Part shown: in pieces, positions 1 through 7,177 of the stretch | How the letters are laid out: every line of letters starts with the position of its first letter | Position numbering within the stretch: the stretch's first letter is position 1 | Source: Paramuribaculum sp. | GTDB lineage: Bacteria > Bacteroidota > Bacteroidia > Bacteroidales > Muribaculaceae | Length of the DNA stretch: 21,892 nt | NCBI GenBank assembly: GCA_029058705.1 | Contig: JAIDXA010000213.1 | Coordinates: 1 to 21,892, forward strand | Reading direction: 5' to 3' | Position numbers and translations under genes: made by a program | Notes under the pieces: model-generated | What the model saw: only the letters and a program-made list of their open reading frames with translations | What the model was told of the DNA's origin: nothing | The model's database searches: none

Positions 1-32
1 AAAAATTACCCGCTCCGGACTGAAGCGGGTAA
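1..32 (-). terminator. Rho-independent terminator downstream of murI
   Basis: A perfect 9-bp stem (TTACCCGCT at 6-14 paired with AGCGGGTAA at 24-32) encloses a 9-nt loop. Read on the minus strand it is followed immediately by five T residues (the A run at 1-5). It lies 128 bp beyond the murI stop and is the first plausible end for that transcript. I see no gene in the intervening 33-160. Confidence 0.8.
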
Positions 33-160
33 GGGAGGATGTGCTCTTTATTTTAGTTTAAATGAAAGAGCCGTGTGTGTGGTGGACGTGGGTAATGAGT
101 TTTGCGTCAGTTGATAAAGGTTGAGTGGGCTGGTATGGTCTGTTTCCGTAACGGGGGTGG

Positions 161-997
161 TCAGAGGGTGACGTGGACGGCTTCGATGGGGTGGCCGAGG
201 AAAATGGCTGCGAGCCGGGTGAAGTCGTCGGGGTTTTCGGTTGTGGAGAATGTGCAGGAGGCGTTGCGGGTGCAACGGTTTTCGATTTCGGGGTGTCGTG
301 ACAGGTAGTCGGCGAGCGAACGGGCCACGATGTCGCCCTGGGTTATGACTTTTGCGGATTGGGGCACGTGGCGTCGGATGTTGTCGTAGAGAAGCGGATA
401 GTGTGTGCAGGCGAGAAGAACGGTGTCGACGCGCGGGTCTTTTGCCATTAGCGAGCTGACGTATTTCCTGACGAAGTAGTCGGCCCCTTCGCTGCCAGCT
501 TCGTCGTTTTCGACAATCGGCACGAGCATGGGACATTCCTGGGACACGGTTGTGAATTCGGGATAGAGTTTGCTGATTTCGAGGTCGTAGGAGCGCGAGC
601 GTACGGTTCCGTTTGTTCCGAGCACACCTATGACGCCGGTGCCGGTCAGTTCGCCGATTTTCTCGACTGTCGGTCGGATGACGCCGAGGACTCTTCGTGT
701 GGGGTCGATGTGGGGGAGGTTGTTTTGCTGGATTGACCGCAGGGCTTTGGCCGAGGCTGTGTTGCAGGCAAGGATGACGAGGGGGCATCCCTGACTGAAG
801 AGGTGGCTGACGGCTTCGAGGGTGAAGCGGTAGACGACATCGAAAGAGCGGGGACCATAGGGGGCGCGGGCGTTGTCGCCGAGGTACAGGTAGTCGTATT
901 GCGGCATGAGTTCCCTGATCCGGCTGAGGATTGTCAGACCTCCGTAGCCGGAATCAAAAACGCCTATAGGCCCCTTAAACGGTAACTTTCCATTCAT
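161..997 (-). CDS. murI: Glutamate racemase MurI
   Basis: This enzyme interconverts L- and D-glutamate in the cytoplasm and supplies D-glutamate for peptidoglycan. The 278-aa protein has the family's usual length. It has the N-terminal DSGYGG motif (15-20), the DNARAPYG substrate loop (41-48), and both catalytic cysteines in their expected contexts: ACNTAS (Cys78) and ACTHYP (Cys197). The LGTNGTVRS segment (126-134) is also typical of the family. The start at 997 places FDSGYGG near the N-terminus, as usual. The start codon sits inside a perfect inverted repeat, and a TAACTTTG promoter element ends only 5 nt upstream of it, so the mRNA may be leaderless or nearly so. The gene runs alone towards the terminator at 1-32. 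The upstream nitroreductase is in the same direction, but its stop is 69 bp away and the murI promoter intervenes. Confidence 0.96.
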   Translation of the reverse strand: MNGKLPFKGPIGVFDSGYGGLTILSRIRELMPQYDYLYLGDNARAPYGPRSFDVVYRFTLEAVSHLFSQGCPLVILACNTASAKALRSIQQNNLPHIDPTRRVLGVIRPTVEKIGELTGTGVIGVLGTNGTVRSRSYDLEISKLYPEFTTVSQECPMLVPIVENDEAGSEGADYFVRKYVSSLMAKDPRVDTVLLACTHYPLLYDNIRRHVPQSAKVITQGDIVARSLADYLSRHPEIENRCTRNASCTFSTTENPDDFTRLAAIFLGHPIEAVHVTL

Positions 998-1016
998 GGA
1001 TGCAAAGTTACCGTTT
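977..1016. repeat. Perfect 13-bp inverted repeat around the murI start
   Basis: AAACGGTAACTTT at 977-989 and AAAGTTACCGTTT at 1004-1016 are exact reverse complements. They are separated by 14 nt that contain the CCATTCATGG palindrome and the murI start codon. The right arm overlaps the -7 promoter element. It could be an operator, a duplicated promoter half, or a start-codon-sequestering hairpin if transcription began further upstream. The sequence alone does not decide this. Confidence 0.7.
1003..1010 (-). promoter_or_regulatory. Bacteroidetes -7 promoter element of murI
   Basis: On the minus strand this reads TAACTTTG, a full match to the TAnnTTTG -7 consensus of Bacteroidetes primary-sigma promoters. 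Only the five bases CATCC separate it from the murI ATG. Transcription usually begins several bases beyond the element, so the start would fall at or next to the start codon. A -33 TTG lies upstream with looser spacing (about 22 bases). The element is the 5' part of a 13-bp inverted repeat (977-989 / 1004-1016). Confidence 0.65.
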
Positions 1017-1066
1017 TTTTCGGGGACGGAGCCAATAATTAATTCAAAAAATAGAATAAGAGTAAA

Positions 1067-1816
1067 TCATCGCTCGGGATCGAATCCCTGAGCGAGCAGG
1101 GCGTCGAGCATGTGGTAGTTCATTGCTTCGGCGTAGTAGGATACGATGTGTGATGCCCAGTCGTTGGTTGTCTGGCTTCCGCTGCGTGTTGAGTTGTAGC
1201 GGGTTATCTCGGAGTCGTAGGCCGTGAGGTTTTCGAGAAGCGAGGCGTCGGGGGCATATGTGTTGTGGTGAATGACGGTCTGGAGCGGCTGTTTTGGCTT
1301 TAGGTCAGGGAGTTCGCGTGGCACCCCGATGGCGAGTCCGCAGACGAGCCATACGCCTTTGGGGAGGTTGAGGAGCCGTGCTGTCTGCTGCGGGGCGGCT
1401 GTTCGGGCATATCCGATGCAGCATGTGGCGAGTCCGAGTGAACATGCCGCTGTCACGGCGCTCATCATGGCGAGCGATGCGTCGACGGCACCGAGAATGA
1501 GTCCGTCGGCGGTTTTGGTTATTTCGGGCATGTCGATTCCTTTGTTTTCGGCCATGAGGCTGATTTTGTGGAAGTCGGCGCAGAAGGCGAGGAAGTGGTC
1601 GCAGGTTTTGATCTGTTTCTGTCCGGTTAGTTCATAGAGCCGGAGTTTGAGTTCGGGATCGGTTATGTCGATGACGGAAAACTGTTGCCCGTTGTAGCTT
1701 GTCGGGGTGTTGCGTATGGCCTGGAATATGAAGTCGAGCTGATCGTCGGGGATCGGCTGCCGTTCGTAGCGGCGTATGCTCCGGCGCTGCAGGAGGGTTT
1801 CTTTTACTGATTTCAT
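1067..1816 (-). CDS. Nitroreductase family protein (NfsA-like, FMN-dependent)
   Basis: This is a 249-aa predicted FMN-dependent NAD(P)H oxidoreductase of the nitroreductase superfamily, probably cytosolic. The RRSIRRYERQPIP segment near residues 11-23 is the classical N-terminal flavin phosphate-binding motif. It is followed by the PTSYNGQQFSVI substrate/flavin segment, a central stretch with GLATCCIGYAR, and WLVCGLAIGVP, typical of the NfsA/FRP-like branch. I chose the ATG at 1816 because the signature then starts about ten residues in; the frame stays open 38 codons further upstream, but that stretch is proline-rich, non-family-like and overlaps the rubrerythrin terminator. The physiological substrate (quinone, nitro-aromatic or flavin) cannot be read from sequence. 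The gene lies between the terminated perR-rbr pair and murI, all on the minus strand. I found no clear TAnnTTTG promoter directly upstream. Confidence 0.9.
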   Translation of the reverse strand: MKSVKETLLQRRSIRRYERQPIPDDQLDFIFQAIRNTPTSYNGQQFSVIDITDPELKLRLYELTGQKQIKTCDHFLAFCADFHKISLMAENKGIDMPEITKTADGLILGAVDASLAMMSAVTAACSLGLATCCIGYARTAAPQQTARLLNLPKGVWLVCGLAIGVPRELPDLKPKQPLQTVIHHNTYAPDASLLENLTAYDSEITRYNSTRSGSQTTNDWASHIVSYYAEAMNYHMLDALLAQGFDPER

Positions 1817-1889
1817 GGGTCGGTTTTTATTGTTTACATTACGGGTTGAAAACAATTGTGTGTTTGCGGCGGTTCGTTGCGGTTGCGGA

Positions 1890-1937
1890 AAAAGAAAAGG
1901 GGCATGGCAGTCGGGAGAGATTTCTGCCATGCCCTTT
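1890..1937 (-). terminator. Rho-independent terminator of the perR-rubrerythrin operon
   Basis: An 11-bp perfect stem (GGGCATGGCAG at 1900-1910, CTGCCATGCCC at 1924-1934) is extended by a G-U and two A-T pairs. On the minus strand it is followed by a T-rich tract (CTTTTCTTTTT, 1889-1899). It starts about 30 bp beyond the rubrerythrin stop and separates that operon from the nitroreductase. Confidence 0.85.
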
Positions 1938-1968
1938 CCGGGGAGAGTTGTGTGTATTTCCGGTCGGA

Positions 1969-2520
1969 TTATTTCTTGAAGAAACGGTTGTAGAGACCCT
2001 GGAATCCCTGTCCGTGACGAGCCTCGTCTTTTGCCATTTCATGGACAGTGTCGTGGATGGCGTCGAGGTTGAGTTCTTTAGCGCGACGGGCGATTCGCAT
2101 TTTGTCGGCATTGGCTCCGGCTTCCGCAGCCATACGCTTTTCGAGGTTAGTCTTGGTGTCCCATACGCATTCGCCAAGGAGTTCGGCGAATTTGGATGCG
2201 TGTTCGGCTTCTTCGATAGCGTAGCGTTTGAAAGCTTCGGCGATTTCGGGATAGCCTTCGCGGTCGGCCTGGCGCGACATTGCGAGGTACATTCCGACTT
2301 CGGTGCATTCGCCGTTGAAGTGGGCGAGGAGATCGGCGCGCATTTCGTCGTCGGTGTCGCGTGCTACTCCAATGACGTGTTCGGTCACGAATTCGAGTTC
2401 GGCAGTTTCGTCAACTTCCTTGAATTTGCTTTTAGGGGCGCCGCAGAGGGGGCATTTTTCGGGAGCTTCGTTACCTTCGTGAACATAGCCGCATACGGTG
2501 CAGATAAATTTCTTTGACAT
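1969..2520 (-). CDS. rbr: Reverse rubrerythrin (N-terminal rubredoxin + ferritin-like diiron domain)
   Basis: This is a cytoplasmic peroxide reductase of anaerobes; it reduces H2O2 at a diiron centre using electrons passed through a rubredoxin-like iron site. The 183-aa protein has its rubredoxin module first: C7-x2-C10 and C23-x2-C26, with the typical CTVCGYVHEG and CPLCGAPKSKF. The ferritin-like helices come second, with NGECTEVGMYL, a middle EEAEHASKF and a C-terminal KDEARHGQGF holding the Glu/His metal ligands. Classical rubrerythrin has the opposite domain order, so this is the reverse rubrerythrin architecture known from clostridia. It lies 37 bp downstream of the perR-like gene, has no separate promoter that I can see, and ends before a strong terminator. 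Co-transcription and peroxide-dependent derepression are therefore likely (inference). Confidence 0.94.
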   Translation of the reverse strand: MSKKFICTVCGYVHEGNEAPEKCPLCGAPKSKFKEVDETAELEFVTEHVIGVARDTDDEMRADLLAHFNGECTEVGMYLAMSRQADREGYPEIAEAFKRYAIEEAEHASKFAELLGECVWDTKTNLEKRMAAEAGANADKMRIARRAKELNLDAIHDTVHEMAKDEARHGQGFQGLYNRFFKK

Positions 2521-2557
2521 GATTGTTGATAATTTTTACGTTAGTTATTGAATCTGG

Positions 2558-2980
2558 TTAATTGATAGTCTGATTTTTGCCGGCTGCGCACTGCGGGCAT
2601 ATGCCTTTATAGCAGAGCTGGACAGCCTGTACTTCAAATCCGCCCGGGGCTTCCGGAACAGGAGGCATGGGCAGGTCGGTCACGCGGTGGCAGCGGGTGC
2701 AGAAGAAGTGGCTGTGGGGCGATGTGTTGAAATCGTAGCGGGTTGAATCGCCGTCGAGAGTCAGCGCTTCGAGCCGGTCGGCTTCTTCGAGCAGGCGCAC
2801 GGTGTTGTAGACAGTTGTCCGCGACATGGTCGGGTATTCCGGCAGCAGCCCGCTGTAGATTTCATCTACTGTCGGGTGGATGAGGTTGTTTGCCAGAAAG
2901 CTGACAACCGCCAATCGCTGTTGGGACGGTTTTATACCGGCTTGAGTCAGGATTGGTTTTAGGTCGGACAATTGTTTCAT
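2558..2980 (-). CDS. perR: Fur-family peroxide-responsive repressor (PerR-like)
   Basis: This 140-aa metal-dependent repressor has an N-terminal winged helix (1-80, with TVDEIYSGL and SRTTVYNTVRLLEE as the DNA-binding region) and a C-terminal dimerisation domain. The structural zinc site is C94-x2-C97 and C128-x2-C131. The regulatory metal ligands of Bacillus subtilis PerR (H37, D85, H91, H93, D104) correspond here to H35, D83, H89, H91 and D102. The offset is a constant two residues, and the Asp pair that distinguishes peroxide sensors from Fur is kept. The adjacent downstream rubrerythrin gene supports a peroxide-stress role. It is preceded by a TAACTTTG promoter element whose surroundings (ATTA...TAAT) could be an autoregulatory operator, although that half-site is weak. 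Confidence 0.9.
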   Translation of the reverse strand: MKQLSDLKPILTQAGIKPSQQRLAVVSFLANNLIHPTVDEIYSGLLPEYPTMSRTTVYNTVRLLEEADRLEALTLDGDSTRYDFNTSPHSHFFCTRCHRVTDLPMPPVPEAPGGFEVQAVQLCYKGICPQCAAGKNQTIN

Positions 2981-3009
2981 TGTAGATTGTTCAAGTTTGA
3001 AATCATTAC

Positions 3010-3017
3010 AAAGTTAT
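3010..3017 (-). promoter_or_regulatory. -7 promoter element of perR-rbr
   Basis: The minus strand reads TAACTTTG, with a TTG 19 bases further upstream in the -33 position. This predicts a leader of roughly 24 nt before the perR ATG at 2980. Flanking bases form an imperfect ATTA...TAAT dyad, which could be a PerR operator overlapping the promoter; that part is speculative. Confidence 0.65.
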
Positions 3018-3095
3018 AATAAATTCATCAAATAACAAGCGGTTTTATTGTAAAACAATCGGATTTAACGCGTTTTAACTAAGAGCGTGTTTACT

Positions 3096-3239
3096 TTTAC
3101 CACGAATTAAGAAATAAATTGACTGTTTAAAAATCTTCAGGTCATCATAAAAAGCCTTTTCGGTGATTTCCGCCAAGTTTCGTCAGTCGCAATGTGGCAA
3201 TTGCTCCTTTCTCAACTCGCTGAAATCACTCAAAAATCC
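3096..3239. repeat. Dispersed noncoding repeat, copy 1
   Basis: This intergenic copy aligns over its whole 144 bp with 21244-21387 in the same orientation. The best conserved part is an exact 29-nt run (3178-3206), then one change and 17 more identical bases; the run contains GTCGCAATGTGGCAATTG. A long stem, GTGATTTC (3163-3170) with GAAATCAC (3222-3229), encloses the conserved core. It has stop codons in all plausible frames and no transposase nearby. It lies between the yraN stop and the perR promoter, within the 281-bp gap 2981-3261. It may be a structured RNA, a recombination or REP-like element, or a defective mobile element. Confidence 0.75.
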
Positions 3240-3261
3240 ATTTTTATGCTACCCTGAAACT

Positions 3262-3627
3262 CTAATTGAGGGGCGGAAAAAATGCATCCGGGATGTGGGT
3301 GAGGGTGTGTCCGGATTCAGGCGATCCGATCACGGCGATTATGTCGAAGCGGTATTCAAACGGGATTGAGAATCGCTGGAGAAAAGAATCGGCGGCGCGG
3401 ACAATCCGGCGTATTTTCTTTTCGTCAATTGCGTCGAGGGCATCGTCGAGATTTGTTGATCGGGTTTTCACTTCGACAAAAATCATAAGCTTGTCCTTGA
3501 CGGCGATAATGTCGAGTTCACTGCGGGAGATGCGTGAGTTTCGCTCCATGACTTTATAGCCGGCGGCTATAAGATGTTCGCGGGCAATCTGTTCGCCCCA
3601 CGCTCCGAGGTCGTTGTGTCGTGCCAT
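3262..3627 (-). CDS. yraN: YraN family protein (UPF0102, nuclease-fold)
   Basis: The 121-aa protein has the family's usual length. It shows the family pattern in order: GAWGEQIAREHL near the start (7-18), a helix-turn with GYKVMERN, then SELDIIAVKDKLMIFVEVKTRS. That last part is the E-x-D-[IL]-[IV]-A ... F-V-E-V-K-[TS]-R arrangement of the restriction-endonuclease-like fold, with the acidic and lysine positions of a potential nuclease centre kept. Family function is not established experimentally. I chose the ATG at 3627 because MARHNDLGAWGE matches the usual start. An in-frame ATG at 3699 would add 24 hydrophobic residues and overlap the promoter. The dispersed repeat begins 22 bp past its stop. 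Confidence 0.9.
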   Translation of the reverse strand: MARHNDLGAWGEQIAREHLIAAGYKVMERNSRISRSELDIIAVKDKLMIFVEVKTRSTNLDDALDAIDEKKIRRIVRAADSFLQRFSIPFEYRFDIIAVIGSPESGHTLTHIPDAFFPPLN

Positions 3628-3657
3628 GGCAGTCTGGTCTATGAGTGAAGAGTGTGG

Positions 3658-3665
3658 CAAATATA
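3658..3665 (-). promoter_or_regulatory. -7 promoter element of yraN
   Basis: The minus strand reads TATATTTG, matching TAnnTTTG, and gives a predicted leader of about 25 nt to the ATG at 3627. Its position supports the shorter yraN start over the one at 3699. No well-spaced -33 TTTG is evident. Confidence 0.5.
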
Positions 3666-3847
3666 GCAATAAAATTTCAATAAAAATCCAAATATGCATT
3701 CCGATATACTAAAACAAGGGGGGTGTCCGTTATAGACATGCTTTTTATATTTTTACGGATTCCTCGTCGGGTCGGCAAGAGAGCCGGTTGCGGAGGATGC
3801 CGAACGCGGATCAGCAGATTATCACCAACCAACCAAAAAAATAAGCT

Positions 3848-4630
3848 ATGTTAAAAAAATTGATTCTTTCGGTAGCTCTTGTGGCCGGGGGCTTCATTGC
3901 ACCGGCATCAGCGCAGTTTAATCTATCAAAGGCTGCAAAAGGGCTTGGCAAGGCCGTTGAGGCTGCAACACTGACAGATGCCCAGATGAGTGCGTATGTC
4001 AAGGAGTATATTGACTGGATGGACAAGAACAATCCGGTTCTTCCCGACAATGATCCTTATGTCCAGCGTCTGGCAAAACTTACTGCAGGGCTGACGTCAG
4101 TCGAGGGCATTCCATTGAATTTTAAGGTCTACAATGTCATTGATGTGAATGCTTTCGCATGTGCAGACGGGAGCGTGCGTGTTTTTGCGGCGCTTATGGA
4201 CATCATGGACGATGATGAGTTGCTGGGTGTTATCGGACATGAGGTCGGTCATGTGGCACACCACGATTCAAAGAAGGCATTCAAGCAGGCGCTGCTGACT
4301 TCGGCTCTTAAAGATGCAGTCGGTTCGACGTCGAACAAAGTTGCGGCTCTGACAGATTCCCAGCTTGGCGCTCTCGGCGAGTCACTGGCATCGGCATCAT
4401 ATTCCAAGAAGCAGGAGTCGCAGGCCGATGAGTATGGCTATGAGTTCCTGAAATCGCATGACAAAAATCCGATAGCGATGGCCAAGTCGTTCAAGAAGCT
4501 GAAATCGCTTCAGGGCGAAGCCGGCAAATCGAGCAAGCTCAATCAGCTGTTTTCGTCGCACCCGGATCTTGACGCGCGTATCAAAAAGATGGAGGAGCGT
4601 GCCAAGAAAGATGGCTATACAGTTGAATGA
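3848..4630 (+). CDS. Secreted M48-family zinc metallopeptidase (LoiP/YggG-like)
   Basis: A 260-aa predicted periplasmic metalloprotease. Residues 1-22 form a Sec signal peptide ending APASA before Q23, with no lipobox cysteine, unlike E. coli LoiP. The catalytic motif HEVGH is at 131-135. The third zinc ligand is probably Glu190 in the ESQADEYGY segment, matching the E-x2-A-D pattern of M48 enzymes. The NAFACADGSVRVFAALMD stretch before HEVGH is typical of the LoiP/BepA-like group, which processes or quality-controls envelope proteins; that role is by family analogy only. The C-terminal LFSSHPDLDARIKKM segment is also a family hallmark. The gene is preceded by a 220-bp divergent region shared with yraN and is followed after 54 bp by a membrane-protein gene in the same direction. 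Confidence 0.93.
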   Translation: MLKKLILSVALVAGGFIAPASAQFNLSKAAKGLGKAVEAATLTDAQMSAYVKEYIDWMDKNNPVLPDNDPYVQRLAKLTAGLTSVEGIPLNFKVYNVIDVNAFACADGSVRVFAALMDIMDDDELLGVIGHEVGHVAHHDSKKAFKQALLTSALKDAVGSTSNKVAALTDSQLGALGESLASASYSKKQESQADEYGYEFLKSHDKNPIAMAKSFKKLKSLQGEAGKSSKLNQLFSSHPDLDARIKKMEERAKKDGYTVE

Positions 4631-4684
4631 CAAGGCGCTTGGAGAGTCTGTTCTTTGAACGTTTTTGAATAGTATGTTTCATCT

Positions 4685-5305
4685 ATGAAACAAGGTAAGA
4701 AAGCAACCCGACAGACCATGGCGACGATAGGAATAATTATCGGCGCCATGGTGATGTGGGGTGTCGCATTGGGTCTTTTAGGGGGGGCTCTCGTCAATCC
4801 ATGGATTGTCGGCGCAGTCGGATTCGGGGTCGCTGCGATTGTATTTCCGCTGTTTTTGCGAACTGTTGCCGCAGGAGAGCATATCGGCGTCTGGAAGCGC
4901 ATTCTGCGGATCGGCGTTTATTTTCTGCTTGTTGTTCCGGCTATTGTGTCTGCAATCATGGGAATCAATCTGGCAGGGGGAAGGGAATCTGTTGAAGTCA
5001 AGGCCGAAATCGCTTCGAAGCAGACCAAGAAAGTCAATGATTATCGCCGGATAGGCCGAAACCGCAGAGTCTACACCGGTTCCCACAATGATTATTATCT
5101 GCGGCTTCGGTTGCCGGACGGCCGCGGGATTGACCGGAGGGTTAATGCGGGAGTGTATGCGGTGTCGTCGGTTGGAAATAAAGTGACTGTGCGCTATCAC
5201 CGCGGTCTTCTTGGCATGGATGTCGTGGATTCCGTCGGCCGGATTGAGAAACCGCGCAAGGCAAGAAAGCCGCACTTCCGTCGCCGCACCCGTTCGGAAC
5301 AATAG
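4685..5305 (+). CDS. Membrane protein of unknown function with a basic soluble C-terminal domain
   Basis: I do not recognise a specific family. The 206-aa protein has three hydrophobic segments (about 12-34, 40-60 and 74-97), then a soluble domain of about 105 residues. That domain has alternating hydrophobic/polar strands (YYLRLRLPDGRG, KVTVRYHRGLLGMDVVDSV), which resembles the small beta domain of DUF3592-like membrane proteins, although I would not assign it firmly. The last 20 residues are strongly basic (KPRKARKPHFRRRTR). It follows the M48 peptidase by 54 bp on the same strand and could be co-transcribed; the next gene, aspT, starts 104 bp downstream. Confidence 0.75.
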   Translation: MKQGKKATRQTMATIGIIIGAMVMWGVALGLLGGALVNPWIVGAVGFGVAAIVFPLFLRTVAAGEHIGVWKRILRIGVYFLLVVPAIVSAIMGINLAGGRESVEVKAEIASKQTKKVNDYRRIGRNRRVYTGSHNDYYLRLRLPDGRGIDRRVNAGVYAVSSVGNKVTVRYHRGLLGMDVVDSVGRIEKPRKARKPHFRRRTRSEQ

Positions 5306-5409
5306 CAGGGCAAGGACGTTAGATTAAGAAGGGGAGGCATTGCGTTCCGTTTTCGCGATTGTCTCCGATAATAACTATCTTAATTTAACTTAAACACACA
5401 CTTTGCCTT

Positions 5410-7116
5410 ATGTCATGGTTAATTGAAACGTTCCGGACTTATCCGTCGATCCCGATTTTTCTGACGATCGGGTTGGGTTTCTGGCTTGGGAAATTCAAGT
5501 ATAAAACTTTTACTCTCGGCACGGTAACCTCAGTTCTTCTTGTCGGTGTTCTTGTCGGTCAGCTCAATATCCCGATCGGAGCGCCGTTGAAATCATTGTT
5601 CTTTCTTATCTTCCTGTTTGCGATCGGATATAAGTGCGGTCCGCAGTTTGTTGCTGCTATCCGTGGCCAGGGTCTGAAGCAGGTCATTTTTGCAGTTGTT
5701 GTCTGTTTTCTCTGTCTGGGAGTTACATGGCTATGCGCTAAGCTGATGAATTATGATGCGGCGGTTGCGACGGGCCTTTTCTCGGGAGCGCAGACGATTT
5801 CGGCAGTAATCGGTGTCGGGGCCGATACGATAGGCTCGCTTCACATTCCGGAGGAGCAGAAAAAACAGATGATCGATCTGATTCCGGTCTGTTATGCCGT
5901 GACATATGTTTTCGGTACGATAGGGTCGGCCTGGATTCTCGGGAATCTCGGACCGGCACTTCTGGGGGGACTGAAGAAAGTGCGTCAGCAGACAAAAGAG
6001 CTTGAGCAGCAGTTGGATCATTCGGATCTGTCGTCGGATCCGGCTTATATAGACGGAAACCGGCCGATCGTGTTCCGTGCATATGAGGTGGAGTCGGATC
6101 ATTTTGCGACACCGCTGACGGTCAGTCAGATCGAAGCGCATTTCCAGTCGCTTGGACGCAGGCTGTTTGTCGAGCGGGTGCGCACATCGTCGGACGGCCA
6201 GATTCATGATGTGACGCCTGAAACGGTTGTCGGCAAGGGCGACGAGATTGTTCTTTCCGGCCGCCATGAGTTTATAATTCAGGATGAAGGCTGGATCGGC
6301 AAGGAAGTCGATGATCCGACGCTGTTGACATTCAACGTTGAACGGACCGAAGTGATGGTTACGAAAAAGGTTTCGGGTCTGACAGTTGACCAGCTGAGGG
6401 CGAAGCCGTTCATGTATGGCGTCATGATCAGGTCTATCTCACGTCAGGGAGGGATGGCGGTTCCTGTTCTTGCCCAGACCAAGCTCATGCAGGGCGATAT
6501 GATCACGCTAATGGGGCTTCCTCAGGAGGTTTCGGGTGCGATAAAGGAGATCGGCTATGAGCAGCGTCCGACCAATCAGACAGATATGGTTTTTGTTTCG
6601 CTTGCCATTGTCATCGGTGCGATTGTCGGTGCGCTTACGCTGAATGTCCATAAAATTCCGATCAGTCTCTCCACATCGGGCGGCGCTCTTATCGCGGGAC
6701 TCTTTTTCGGGTGGCTTCGTACGAAGCGTCCGTCGGCAGGAATCATTCCGGAGGCTTCCCTGTGGCTCATGAACAATCTCGGACTCAACATGTTTATAGC
6801 GGTGATCGGAATCCAATGCGGTCCGACGTTTATAGCCGGCATCGAGCAGGTCGGGTGGATGCTGCTGATCATGGGGCTGATCTCGACATCGGTACCTCTG
6901 TTCATAGCGATGTTTCTCGGGGCCAAGGTGTTCAAGTTCCACCCGGCGATAAATCTTGGCTGTTGCGCAGGCAGTCGTACGACAACGGCCGCACTCGGGG
7001 CCATCACTGCTTCGCTCGACAGTTCGGTGCCGGCTCTGGGCTATACGATAACATATGCTATCGGAAACACTCTGCTGATCCTGATGGGCGTCGCGATGGT
7101 TCTGCTCTTCGTATAG
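5410..7116 (+). CDS. aspT: Aspartate:alanine exchanger (AspT, AAE transporter family)
   Basis: This 568-aa inner-membrane antiporter imports aspartate in exchange for alanine. It has the family's duplicated layout. There is an N-terminal membrane half (about 1-190, with LFAIGYKCGPQF and GLFSGAQTISAVIGVGADT). A central cytoplasmic part (about 205-385) resembles two RCK_C/TrkA-C modules, including GDEIVLSGRHEF and QGDMITLMGLPQEV. The C-terminal membrane half (about 395-568) has IGIQCGPTFIAGI and GCCAGSRTTTAALGAI. The two CGP(Q/T)F motifs in equivalent places are the internal duplication. The aspartate decarboxylase gene 61 bp downstream makes aspartate/alanine the most likely substrates. Exchange plus intracellular decarboxylation is electrogenic and consumes protons, as described for Tetragenococcus. 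I found no strong TAnnTTTG promoter; the nearest ACTTTG, just before the start, is only a partial match. Confidence 0.93.
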   Translation: MSWLIETFRTYPSIPIFLTIGLGFWLGKFKYKTFTLGTVTSVLLVGVLVGQLNIPIGAPLKSLFFLIFLFAIGYKCGPQFVAAIRGQGLKQVIFAVVVCFLCLGVTWLCAKLMNYDAAVATGLFSGAQTISAVIGVGADTIGSLHIPEEQKKQMIDLIPVCYAVTYVFGTIGSAWILGNLGPALLGGLKKVRQQTKELEQQLDHSDLSSDPAYIDGNRPIVFRAYEVESDHFATPLTVSQIEAHFQSLGRRLFVERVRTSSDGQIHDVTPETVVGKGDEIVLSGRHEFIIQDEGWIGKEVDDPTLLTFNVERTEVMVTKKVSGLTVDQLRAKPFMYGVMIRSISRQGGMAVPVLAQTKLMQGDMITLMGLPQEVSGAIKEIGYEQRPTNQTDMVFVSLAIVIGAIVGALTLNVHKIPISLSTSGGALIAGLFFGWLRTKRPSAGIIPEASLWLMNNLGLNMFIAVIGIQCGPTFIAGIEQVGWMLLIMGLISTSVPLFIAMFLGAKVFKFHPAINLGCCAGSRTTTAALGAITASLDSSVPALGYTITYAIGNTLLILMGVAMVLLFV

Positions 7117-7177
7117 GATGTGTTGCCGACTCCGTAAATAACTTCAAACCCAATATAAATTCTTTTTTATATCTACT

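Noticed and set aside
48..788. Long open frame antisense-frame to murI (246 codons, minus strand)
   Set aside because: The translation is almost all Arg, Pro, His and Thr with no domain pattern. It lies in another frame of a confident murI gene and is a GC-skew shadow.
1846..2517. 223-codon plus-strand frame over the rubrerythrin gene, Phe/Val rich
   Set aside because: It is the antisense of the reverse rubrerythrin and its terminator; the membrane-like look is an artefact of codon complementarity.
3262..3699. Longer yraN with start at 3699
   Set aside because: The added hydrophobic residues are not family-like and would span the TATATTTG promoter element; the ATG at 3627 matches family N-termini.
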